Below, one piece after another: positions 1 through 8,900 of a DNA stretch of 64,000 bases (positions are counted from its first letter, which is position 1; each line of letters opens with the position of its first letter). This DNA comes from Hyaloperonospora brassicae (lineage: Eukaryota; Oomycota; Peronosporomycetes; Peronosporales; Peronosporaceae). The position numbers were made by a program, and so were the translations under genes. Where the stretch lies: positions 657,164 to 721,163 of the forward strand of contig CANTFL010001372.1 in NCBI GenBank assembly GCA_947650285.1, written 5' to 3'. The notes under the pieces are model-generated. The model ran no database searches, was not told where the DNA came from, and saw only the letters and a program-made list of their open reading frames with translations.

Positions 1-295
1 ATGAGGAATGGGGCCTCTAGACACGACAACGTAAAAGACGAGGATCGGTTCATTGAGACCCTGTGAGGCGTTCTAAAAGTGTTTATGCAATGGCCTAACA
101 GTTGATGCAACGGCTATCTGATAGCCTGGGAGCTTGACATACGACGCAGTCTAATCGTGATAAGAAATGAATACGGCTGAATTTGTCACATAGCATTTCT
201 CAGAGCTCTGTCCGGTTGCTTCACATCCTCCAGCTGTCTCATTGATGATACCACGTAGAAGAGCTGCTGGGCCCACGCTGCACGTGAGGGCATAA

Positions 296-313
296 TCTCA
301 TTCCAAGTTTCGC
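296..313 (+). promoter_or_regulatory. possible oomycete initiator (Inr-like) element
   Basis: The string CTCATTCCAAGTTT resembles the oomycete Inr core (TCATTYY followed by a CAWTTT-like part) and lies about 90 nt before the ATG of the EPIC-type gene. This is an inference from motif similarity only. A second weaker match (CATTTCTCA) lies near 194. Confidence 0.3.
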
Positions 314-340
314 ACGCGAGACCACACTCCGACTCCAGCT

Positions 341-361
341 CAGCAGCAGCAGCAGCAGCAG
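341..361 (+). repeat. (CAG)7 trinucleotide microsatellite
   Basis: Seven perfect CAG units lie 39 nt upstream of the ATG of the EPIC-type gene, probably in its 5' leader. Repeat length is likely to vary between strains. Confidence 0.9.
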
Positions 362-399
362 CTCCTCGAACGCCCCACGACCTGACCTCCGCCGTTGTC

Positions 400-810
400 A
401 TGACCGTCACCCGCACTTTCGCTCTACTCGCCGGACTGGCTCTGCATTCGTCGGCAGCTGAACTCCGGCGTGACGATAGTGAACCGCTTGTGGGTGGCTA
501 TGGCGACCCCCAACCGATAGTAGAAAGCGACGTGGACTTCCTCGTAACTTATCTGTCCGACCCGCTGTCGTACAGCGAGGACGTGTCGACTCGGATCTGC
601 TTCACTGCATTCTACACGGTGCAGCAGCAGACCGTGTCTGGTACGAACTTCCGCTACCGAGTAAAGGGATGCCCGGTGACCTCTCCCGCCGAATTGGGCA
701 CCTGCCGCAACGAAAACTCCAACTGCGGCGGCTCCCCGTACGATGTCGTCGTCTACTCGCAGCCGTGGACGAATACGCTCTACGTGTCGTCGATCACGAA
801 GGTAGTGTAA
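400..810 (+). CDS. EPIC-type secreted cystatin-like cysteine protease inhibitor
   Basis: The 136-residue product fits the extracellular cystatin-like inhibitors (EPICs) that oomycetes secrete against apoplastic papain-like cysteine proteases of the host. The N-terminus (about residues 1-20) is a plausible signal peptide, with a hydrophobic ALLAGLAL core. The three cystatin contact elements are visible: glycines G32-G33 in the N-terminal trunk, the first hairpin loop QTVSG at Q77-G81 (QxVxG), and Pro122-Trp123 in the second loop. Four cysteines could form disulfides, as expected for a secreted protein. The gene appears intronless and starts at the only ATG ahead of the signal peptide. The next recognised gene, a transglutaminase elicitor, is about 1 kb downstream on the same strand and is also secreted. 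Family assignment is firm; the target protease cannot be read from sequence. Confidence 0.85.
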   Translation: MTVTRTFALLAGLALHSSAAELRRDDSEPLVGGYGDPQPIVESDVDFLVTYLSDPLSYSEDVSTRICFTAFYTVQQQTVSGTNFRYRVKGCPVTSPAELGTCRNENSNCGGSPYDVVVYSQPWTNTLYVSSITKVV

Positions 811-1763
811 GTCCCAAAAGGCGTCTCGTCCAGCGCGACGCCAGCGTCGCTTCCAGCTTTATACACACTGACTAACCAGTTTAGGTGAAATATACTCGTT
901 ATCGGTCAAACACTCGTCACGTTTAGTAGTTGCGTCAGCGGTATTGAGGGACGTAAACGATTGCCATCTCGTTGAAGGGTGACAGGTGCATTGACTTGTA
1001 CTTGTTCCATGAGACCACCGATGCCAGCTCGCGCGTGCCTCTACTGTGGTGGATGTGACTCGTCGGCTACTTTTGCATATCGAGGTCGTACCCGCCTCGC
1101 TCGGCACAAGTGACACGTTAGCTGCTCAACGTCGACATGCACCAACGCGATAGGAAGTACGTGTGGTCTCGAGACCTAAGTATATGTTCGGATGCCGTGC
1201 CGACGACTTTGCATGAACTCGAGCCGCGTAGATTGGCTCGCTGCAAAAGAGCCTGCTCCCGAGAAAAGCGCAGGGCGTACATAAGCACTACATACAAACG
1301 GTTCGGCAATTTGCGTCGCATTGGACTTCTTCGCATCCCAATATCGAAGAGACTCTGCCGTGTCCTTTGGTTTGCAACGATGGTCACGTGTGACGATGTG
1401 TCCACTGACTCATCAGATGTACGGACGGCAACAGAAGGGGGTTTGCGAGTTCCTACAGCAACGTTCTTCGTAAGAGCATACGGCTCGCCGACCCGGTCAG
1501 TCGCTGGTAAACTTTGTAGTTGCTAGAGACGAGTATAGTTACTCACGCCTGCGGCAAGCATTGTGGATTCGACAAAGTCGCGAGTCTCTCTTTCTTTTCT
1601 CGATCACTTACTCTGAACCATATGAACCGAGTTAAGTCACTATATGCTTGCGACAGCTTAATGGTATTACCAGAAATACCTTCGACATCTGTCAAATGTT
1701 AAAGCAGCGCTTCTTCGCTATGAGGGGGAGTAAACTCTAGACACGGTATGGCCTGGCCAACCG
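811..1763. other. intergenic region without a recognised gene
   Basis: About 950 bp separate the two secreted-protein genes. Open frames of 129 aa (1137-1526, +) and 95 aa (1118-1405, -) overlap each other on opposite strands, have Arg/Ser/Cys-rich compositions and resemble no family I know. Nothing here is called as a gene. Confidence 0.5.
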
Positions 1764-1783
1764 TTCATCATTTCTCAACTCGA
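1764..1783 (+). promoter_or_regulatory. Inr-like core promoter of the transglutaminase elicitor gene
   Basis: The sequence TCATCATTTCTCAACT at about 1765-1780 closely matches the oomycete initiator plus flanking region (CATTYYNCAWTTT). It sits about 30-40 nt upstream of the ATG at 1810, which fits the short 5' leaders known for oomycete genes. No transcript data were available. Confidence 0.45.
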
Positions 1784-1809
1784 CCTGTTCGCCACGCCTA
1801 GTCAAGACC

Positions 1810-3336
1810 ATGACGTCGACCCTGCAATATCTCTCTGCGTCATTCGTCACCCGTGGTGCAATGTTTGCGGGACTACTGCTTTCGACGGCTACTGGCACAC
1901 CTTTTGCAAACAATCCAGTCACCATCGTCGATAGCGCCACCTTCCTGTCGCATGACAGTCCGGCGTTCAGTGGAATTGCTGCCGATTTCGATGTCAACGT
2001 TCTCACCTACACAGTAGTTGAGTACACGTTCACATCGGAAGAAAGCTTCAACAGCAGTTCTTCCACCACAAGTGCAACTACCACATCGCCTGATGGCGCT
2101 ACAAGTACAACGTCCACGACCCAGTCGCAGTTGTCGGCATCGACCATGCAGTCAACGAATTTCGAGAGCTTCACCGTCGAGAATGAACCAGCTTCGGTCA
2201 ATGTGTACGGTCGCAATCGCAAACTTGAAGCAAGCACGTCGGATCTTCAGAAACTCGAAAACCACTTCCAGGTGCCTTTGGAGTTCAACGTCAAAAGCCT
2301 GGCTACGCGTGCAGCGTACCACGTCATGCCGTGGCCCAGCAGCTACTGGGCCATGTATCTGGACAGCATCAACTACCGCTGGAGCTCCAGCAATGGACCT
2401 AGTGCGACGGAAAAATACGCCACTGCTTTTGGCGTCGATCCCAGTGCTATGGTGTCAAAGGTATCGCAGTCCACGGGTGTGATATCAAAGACGTCGTCGA
2501 ACGCATCGTGCTTGACGAATGAAGACTGTCGTATACGAGGGGACGGCAGTGTCTGCGCTCGACCTGGTGGAGAAACTCAGGGCTTGTGCATTCCGACATG
2601 GTACGGCATTTGCCATGCCTGGGCCCCGGCATCGTTGCTCGAGCCCGAGCCGAATTGTGCAGTGGAATACAATGGAGTGACGTTCCAGCCGATGGACATC
2701 AAAGCTCTGATAACCGAAGTCTACGATGGAGCAAAAGTTGCCACGGTCTTCACAGGTGCCAGGTTCTTCAATCCTGCCAGTGCGGCTACCTTTGACACGT
2801 ATGGCCGCTTCACGGATGCTTCACGACGTGATCTGGGTCCTGGCTTCATGCACGTCGCGCTGGCTAACATCCTCGGCCGCTTCAATGCTTCCGTGGTCTT
2901 GGACGTCTCAGCTGGCCCTGAGGTCTGGAATCAGCCCGTTTACGGCTACGAAGTGCTCACTGAAATGGAATTGACCCCCAGCGATGCTGCTAGTCGATAC
3001 TTTGGCGTACCGACGTACCCGTTCAACCGCGATGCCCAGCGCATGATGTATGTTGAAACGAAAGTATCCTGGATGGCGGAGACTTTCGAAAATGGGGGGC
3101 TTGTGTCATCGGGTCGCGCCACGACTTACGTGAAGGGCAAGACGTACAAATATTTGCTTGAGCTGGACGAGGCGTACAACATCCTTGGCGGGGAGTGGGT
3201 GGGTGAATCAAAGGCAGACCATCCGGATTTCCTCTGGATACCAAAGGCCCGTCCTGACCTCACTGCCGTCACAAATATAGGGCTCAGCTACAAGAACGTC
3301 CGGGTATTGCTCGACATGGCCACTTCTTGCTCGTAG
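1810..3336 (+). CDS. secreted transglutaminase elicitor with Pep-13-like motif
   Basis: The 508-residue product matches the oomycete calcium-dependent transglutaminase elicitor family (GP42/M81-like). These enzymes crosslink protein glutamine and lysine side chains at the cell surface, and a surface-exposed peptide in them (Pep-13) triggers plant immunity. The start shows a hydrophobic segment (MFAGLLLSTATG) consistent with secretion. A Ser/Thr-rich linker spans about residues 80-120, followed by the conserved WPSSYWAMYLDSIN block and a Cys-rich stretch. The probable catalytic cysteine is Cys268 in GICHAWAPA. The Pep-13-like motif VWNQPVYGYEVLT is at residues 372-384. The C-terminal WVGESKADHPDFLW block carries His and Asp residues. 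The gene is a single open frame and ends 162 bp before the convergent JMJD6-like gene. Identification is strong; elicitor activity of this variant is untested. Confidence 0.92.
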   Translation: MTSTLQYLSASFVTRGAMFAGLLLSTATGTPFANNPVTIVDSATFLSHDSPAFSGIAADFDVNVLTYTVVEYTFTSEESFNSSSSTTSATTTSPDGATSTTSTTQSQLSASTMQSTNFESFTVENEPASVNVYGRNRKLEASTSDLQKLENHFQVPLEFNVKSLATRAAYHVMPWPSSYWAMYLDSINYRWSSSNGPSATEKYATAFGVDPSAMVSKVSQSTGVISKTSSNASCLTNEDCRIRGDGSVCARPGGETQGLCIPTWYGICHAWAPASLLEPEPNCAVEYNGVTFQPMDIKALITEVYDGAKVATVFTGARFFNPASAATFDTYGRFTDASRRDLGPGFMHVALANILGRFNASVVLDVSAGPEVWNQPVYGYEVLTEMELTPSDAASRYFGVPTYPFNRDAQRMMYVETKVSWMAETFENGGLVSSGRATTYVKGKTYKYLLELDEAYNILGGEWVGESKADHPDFLWIPKARPDLTAVTNIGLSYKNVRVLLDMATSCS

Positions 3337-3498
3337 GCTCGCATACGTGTTGTGCCCGTTTGAATGTAGCCGTTCGTGTCGATTTCCGCATGGACCAAAT
3401 GCGTCTTCTACGTCATCGCGCCCATTCGCGTTCGTCTAATTGTGTCATCTAGTGACGTCTATTCACGCGTTGATGTTATTCCTCACTCTGCTAGCAAC

Positions 3499-4914
3499 TT
3501 ACTCGCCGTCTGCAGCACTCCTTTTCTTTTTGCCATGATAGTGCGAGTCGTGCAGACGCTCTTCTGGATCGTATTCGCGTCCGCTGTGTTTCTTCTTCCT
3601 CTTGTGTGAGCTCGACGACGGCCTTTTATACCTTCGGCGGTCCTTACTGTACATGACAAATGCATCGTCTCGATTGAGCTTGATGGCCATTGCTGCTAGC
3701 TCTGGGTTGTGGGTTTCCAGCTTTTGAAGCCACTTGACAGCCATGCGCTTACGACTACTTCGCGTTTTGCGCCACACAGTAGGGAAGTTCTGCGAGCTGC
3801 AGAAATTCTGCGTGACTGCCACGGTATCATCCACATTCAGCACGGCGTGCCACCATCCGCCGGGGATAAACACAGTCTCACCAGGAAACTGCATAAATTC
3901 AATGCATTGCAGTGTCTCCGGCGAGCTTGCCCGCTTGAGACGAGGCAACAGATCCATGAAGTAGTTGACAGCCTCGTCGTCTTCGTCGCCACGCACGTGA
4001 CTCTTACCATTCACGAGACGCTTGGGTACGTGCGGTGGAAACAGCACCCAGCGTTTGCGGCCCACAAGTAATGTGTTCCACGCGCTCGTGCCAAGCGGGT
4101 CCACATGCAATGTAGTACCTGAGCGTTTAGGGCCCACCAGGAACCATCGATACGGTGGTCGTCTGTCCTCGCCAACAAACGAAAACAAGTCTTCTGGAAA
4201 GTACTTGGGCACCTTATAATCCTCGAGCAGTGGCTTGGTGTCTTCATGGTCCTCAAAAGTACTGTCAAAGATGTAGAGCGGACTGTCATCTGTCTGACGT
4301 TTCACGTACGCCATAAAGTACCTGAACTTCATCCGAATGGACTTTCCATTGTCGTCTTCGCCGCACTTGAGCTCGGCGTGCTTGTAATCTCGACGCAATT
4401 GCTTCAGCGTCCAACGCTCCAGAGCCTTCCACTCTTCAGTCTCGGGGATCCCGTCAATCACCACTGGAACGTACGGTCGTTCGTACTCGTTGATAAAGCG
4501 CTTGACACTCAGCTCGCTGCAGTGCTCGCGCTTGATCAAGTTGCACTCGCCCAGCGGCAAGTCGCACACGTCCGAGCCAGCAAAGCCCTCGCGAGTCCAC
4601 GTGTCGGGGTCAATGTCTACACGAGTGGAAGTTGTCAAGGACAGGGGCTGGTCACAACATATACAAAAGCATAGAGTCCGTGTACAACGTCTTCGTGCAA
4701 CACACGCACCTGAGCGATGTTTTTTCTTCGCGTTGTGGATCACCCGAGCGGCTTTCAGAGGGTACTCAGGCGGTGCAACGACTGGGAAACGCGGGCGACT
4801 GAACGAACCACAGGCAGTGACGTTCCGTCTGTGTGCAGGAGACGATGACGGCGACGACAACGTCGCGGACGACGTGGGCGACAGCGAGCGGCGAGACGCT
4901 TTCGAGCGGCCCAT
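3499..4914 (-). CDS. JMJD6: JMJD6-like Fe(II)/2-oxoglutarate oxygenase (lysyl hydroxylase)
   Basis: This is a JmjC-domain protein of the JMJD6 (PSR) family, nuclear enzymes that hydroxylate lysines in splicing factors. It carries the family blocks YERPYVPVVI, LYIFDSTFEDHE, RRPPYRWFLVGP, GTTLHVDPLGTSAWN and PGETVFIPGGWWHAVLN. The metal ligands are the HVD pair and the later WWH histidine (His239, Asp241 and His325 of a 440-aa spliced product). The C-terminal tail is Lys/Arg/Ser-rich, as in the family. A 93-bp intron at 4617-4709 (GTGCGT...GTAG) is a multiple of three, so unspliced sequence stays open and hides it; splicing joins KKHRS to DIDPDTW. The frame is open up to an ATG at 5070, but that ATG overlaps the start of the divergent neighbour, so the internal ATG at 4914 (MGRSKASRR) is preferred. 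Confidence 0.88.
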   Translation of the reverse strand: MGRSKASRRSLSPTSSATLSSPSSSPAHRRNVTACGSFSRPRFPVVAPPEYPLKAARVIHNAKKKHRSGACVARRRCTRTLCFCICCDQPLSLTTSTRVDIDPDTWTREGFAGSDVCDLPLGECNLIKREHCSELSVKRFINEYERPYVPVVIDGIPETEEWKALERWTLKQLRRDYKHAELKCGEDDNGKSIRMKFRYFMAYVKRQTDDSPLYIFDSTFEDHEDTKPLLEDYKVPKYFPEDLFSFVGEDRRPPYRWFLVGPKRSGTTLHVDPLGTSAWNTLLVGRKRWVLFPPHVPKRLVNGKSHVRGDEDDEAVNYFMDLLPRLKRASSPETLQCIEFMQFPGETVFIPGGWWHAVLNVDDTVAVTQNFCSSQNFPTVWRKTRSSRKRMAVKWLQKLETHNPELAAMAIKLNRDDAFVMYSKDRRRYKRPSSSSHKRKKKHSGREYDPEERLHDSHYHGKKKRSAADGE

Positions 4915-5068
4915 TGGCTTCCGAGCTTCCGAAACGAGAGCGCTGGTGCGAGAGGGCAGTGTGCTCCCTCGCTCGACTGACAGAGCGGTCTTGTCGACGT
5001 GGGTTTTTTTTGTAACTGAGTCACCAAATTTTGATTCCGTTTTGGTCCATTCGACACTATTACGCATC
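4915..5068. promoter_or_regulatory. short divergent promoter region between JMJD6-like and EMC8/9 genes
   Basis: If the JMJD6-like gene starts at 4914, only 154 bp separate the two divergent starts, and this stretch must serve both. It contains a T8 run near 5005. If the upstream ATG at 5070 were used, the two start codons would overlap in the tetranucleotide CATG (5068-5071), leaving no promoter; this argues for the 4914 start. Confidence 0.5.
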
Positions 5069-5821
5069 ATGACGGACGACAGCGCGCACCCGATGCAGAC
5101 GCAGTCGTACGTGAAGCTGATGCTGCACGCCGCAAAGCGACCGGCAAACTCCGCGTGTGGCCTTCTGCTGGGTCAGAAACAGGGCCACGGATTCACTGTA
5201 TCGGACGCCATGCCACTGTTTCACCACGAAGCTCCGCTCGCGCCGCTGCTGGAGGTGGCGTGCGCGATGGTGGAGGCATTTTGCCAAACGGATCCGAACT
5301 TGGCCATTGTGGGCTTTTATTATGCCGAAAATGGACATTCTTCGTCTGATTCTGGTACTGGACTCAGCCATTTTGCCGAAAAAGTGGCGGACAAAGTAGC
5401 GCAACAGTGTGCGCAGGCTTGCGTCCTATTGGTACGTCGAGTCTCGGACACTTTTTTGGTCAATTGTGTGCTGCGCGGGTTTTGTCGAGCTTTTTCTGCT
5501 GATTCGGTCGGTACTGAACAATCAATCACGTGCGTACATTGGTGCGTGTGTTTGTCTTGTTTGTTCTTCGTGTAGGTGGACCGTCAGCAGTTTGGCCACG
5601 AGACGAAAACGGGGCTGCAGGTGCTGCGAAAGGACGCAAAGCGCGGCTGGTGTCGGGCCGAGACCCGTGTGCAGGTTGCAGAAGGGGCTGCACAAGTGCT
5701 GACTCAGGGACTGCAGCAGAATGTACAGGAGCATGTGGTGGACTTTGAGGAGCACCTGGAAGATCCCAGTAAGGATTGGCGGAACCCGCACGTTGTCGAC
5801 TTGCTCAAGCTGAACGTATAG
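5069..5821 (+). CDS. EMC8: ER membrane protein complex subunit 8/9
   Basis: The spliced product of 202 aa belongs to the UPF0172/EMC8-EMC9 family, cytosolic subunits of the ER membrane complex that inserts membrane proteins. It has the MPN-like fold but lacks a JAMM metalloprotease motif. Exon 1 is 5069-5431 and exon 2 is 5576-5821, with a 144-bp phase-0 intron (GTACGT...TGTAG) between them; VLL is joined to VDRQQF. Recognised family features are the start SYVKLMLHAAKRP, CGLLLGQ, the VGFYYAENG segment and the C-terminal VVDFEEHLEDPSKDWRNP block. Length is close to the roughly 210 aa of animal homologues. Unspliced reading stops at the last intron base, so the intron is required. The stop lies 83 bp from the convergent NBAS-like gene. 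Confidence 0.9.
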
Positions 5822-5904
5822 CGGCAGATGACGTGGTAAGAAGCGACGGAGCTTTGCATCATACGAGCTATGATTTGATCTTTGTGCAACAATCGATGCG
5901 TGCG

Positions 5905-8900
5905 TTAGTCGAGCGCTTTCGCTAAGTGTCTCGACGTCTTCACGTATACTTCGTGCTGCACGTGGGATTGGTCGGTGTCGTCGATGGCACTGTGTCGCAT
6001 CGGTAGTGAAGCAAGCGTTCGGAGGTAGCTGGAAAGCAACAAGCGCGCATTTTCTACGTCCCAAAGCAGCGGGTGGGCGTGGCGTAACGCACAGGTCAGA
6101 CGACCAGCCGCTGCATATTCACCCTGCATCACTAAGGCGCACACGACATAGGCACCGCTGGACGTCCAACGAACTGGTTCTCTGTTTACATCTTGCAGCA
6201 GAAAAGCCACCACCGACGAGTAGAGGCCATGCTGAATGAGCTCTGCAACATCGAAGCGCAAAAGTGCAAGCTCCATGACAGCAGACCAGCTAGGAGAATC
6301 TCGTGGAAGTTGTTGCACAGAATGCAACAGTCGGTCGACATGCTTGCTTCTGAGCTCGTCAAATGGGCACATCAGAAGCAGCTGAACTGCTACGTCAGTC
6401 TTGCTTGCTTCCCAGTGAGTTAACACCACCGCTTCCGTTCCTTCTGCTTCACTACTTAGTTCAGCATACGCATGCGCAGTGTACCAATCCAAAAGGTGGG
6501 TGCCCCAGATGCCCCGTGCAAAGAGGGCTGACCAGCAGAGAGCCACGTCCTTTTGGGACGTAGTTGGTCTCTCGACTGCAGCACCCACCTGAAACTGAGC
6601 TCGGGTACGCGCTTGCATCGCAACCCTTTGTTCATTCCGCCATGCCGAATCACTACATTGTGCGGAATCCCCTTGTACGTTGCTACGGCGGACGAGCAAG
6701 TTGCTTAGTGCCACTGTTGCCTGCTCCGCAAAATGCATAGCCTCGGCGTTGCCATCACCAGAGTGTGCCTCAACAAATGATAGCAGCTCCTCAAATACTG
6801 CAGCAAAATGGGTTGGCATGTCATGACTGGGGATACTGAAAACGCGCTGCGGCTCAAATCTATCCATCTCGTGCTCCATGAGCAACGCAGACCATACAGC
6901 TTTGACTTGTAGCCCTAGATGACATGTGGCCAACTTTGCACTATTGATCCTGGCAAATTCGCAAGATTGTAGCACGTGACTGAGAATCGCAGCTTCGCTC
7001 CACTTTCGTTGATCTTCCTTTTGCCGTATCAGCTGTTCCCACTGGGATAAAACCGTTTGACGCACCACGGCAACCAGGCTTTTACTTGAACCTTCATTCC
7101 CATCAGAAGGGCTGTACATCTCGCTTTGCCGGGCCGAACCGATTTCCTTCAGTAGCGCAGACGGTGACTGTGAGAACAACATTACAGCGTGCATATAAAG
7201 CGCGTGCGCCTTGGACTTTTCGTCGCGCGATATCGCCAAAGTAGCGCGGAGGTGGTCCCGAAGTTCAACTTCCTCGCTGCTACTAGGAACAGATGCACCA
7301 GTGATCCACGTCCAAACGAGACGCTCAACCCAACGATCACAGCGCTTTTGTTCATCACATGTCGGATCCACGTGCCGATTGACTAGATTGGTAACTGCCG
7401 TTTTGTAGCTTTCAGCAATCACAGTAGCCGCGGTATCCTCACTCATCGTGCTTCCACCAGCACGCAACGCTAGTTCCATGATAAGACTTGAAAGATCCAC
7501 TGATGTCACGTGATGGCAAAGCTCCATCAACGTAGTGTTGCAAAATGAATCTTCATTTGTTGCTTGCTGGAGAGGATCCACCGCGAACCAGGCCTTGAAG
7601 GCCGCCGTAACAGGCTCCAGTATTTTCGACATATCAATTGCGCTTTCGCTTGCGGCGAACGTCAAACCACTTTTTCCTATTTTTTCAAGCAAAAAGTGGC
7701 ACATGTTTTCTGCCAGTTCACGCTCCAGATAGCTAAGTTCTTGCTCTTTTCGCTTGTATTGTGTCGGGTCCCATGAAGCGGACGAAGAAGAAGCGGTGGA
7801 TGAAGATGACGAAACGCTTGAGCGTGGTCCAAACAATTGCCAGGAGTTGTACTTCGACTGGAATACTGACAATGTGTCTGTCACGAAATCCACACGCTTC
7901 TCGGGCGTCAGTAGCCCACCAAAGTGCTGTAGACCAATTAGCCGTTGTCCGTAGAACTCCTTCGTGAGATCAAGGTGCGTTACTAAATCGAGTGGGTGTT
8001 TGCCTTTTGATCCATTCAGGAACATATGATGGAATACCATCAAGTGTTCATTCGAAAGCACTGAAAGACACGGCACACATGCTTCGTACGCCCGAAATGC
8101 CACGTCCGATAGTTGAGCATCACTAGTGGCAGCAGTCCCATCTTCTTTCCATTTGCTCATCAGTAAGTCATTAATGTAAATCATGACCATGGCACTTGGT
8201 GTCACATTATAAAGCCTGCGCAATATCTTGGTAGCAACCTTGACGGTCTTGCCAGTCAATAGAGGCCGCACTGCTTCAACGGCCACCTTCCGACTCGTTG
8301 TCATCGCTTCAGGATCTGTCACGGGAGTCAGTAATTCCTTAGTCGTGGAAGCTGTTCCTATGAGCTTCAGATTGACATCCAGCACGTCAAGTGAGTCCCT
8401 GATACTTTTCAGCTTCTTGAAGCACATGAACAACAGACTGATTTTGTCAATCGAGCCTTTGGGCAGAGGAAAGAGAGAATACTCGTGGGGCGACATTCGT
8501 TCCACTGACTCTCCGCAACTACGCTTTGAGCATTCCAAGATCATCCGCAGTACGAACAAAACGCCAACATGGTCGGTTCCGTCAATCATGTCGTACAAAC
8601 CTGGGTCGCCTCCTGTGTCGCTTTGTAGTAAGAAGTCCCCGAAATCAATCGGTCGTTGCAAAGCTTCTCCTAGGATATCGATTCGATCGATCGAAAAGGT
8701 CTCGTCCAACTGCTCACGACGGCCAGCTTGACAGCTATGCGATGGAAACAGACACGCGCACTTGATATAAGCCAACAAGCATTCATACTCATCAATGCCA
8801 TACTTGGTGGCAAGCTGTTTTGAAAGGTGGAAGTGTTCTTTCTTCGTGGCCAGTGACATAATCTGTTTTTTGCGGTAGCTTTCATCTTGCAGAAAACACT

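Larger units (their letters stand above)
1..399. other. 5' flank of the EPIC-type gene
   Basis: No protein gene is recognised here. The stretch holds a possible initiator near 296-313 and a (CAG)7 run at 341-361, both upstream of the ATG at 400. An open frame on the minus strand (186-416) is low-complexity Ala and overlaps the CAG run, so it is treated as a shadow. Confidence 0.5.

Noticed and set aside
186..416. 76-aa minus-strand frame
   Set aside because: Poly-Ala from the CAG run; antisense to the EPIC-type promoter and start.
1137..1526. 129-aa plus-strand frame as a gene
   Set aside because: Arg/Ser/Cys-rich composition, no domain, overlapped by an opposite-strand frame, no family resemblance.
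4490..5575. 361-aa plus-strand frame
   Set aside because: Its first half is antisense to the JMJD6-like exon; only the part from the ATG at 5069 belongs to EMC8/9, and its end reads into the intron.
5522..6064. 180-aa minus-strand frame
   Set aside because: Antisense to EMC8/9 exon 2 and overlapping the 3' end of the NBAS-like gene in another frame.
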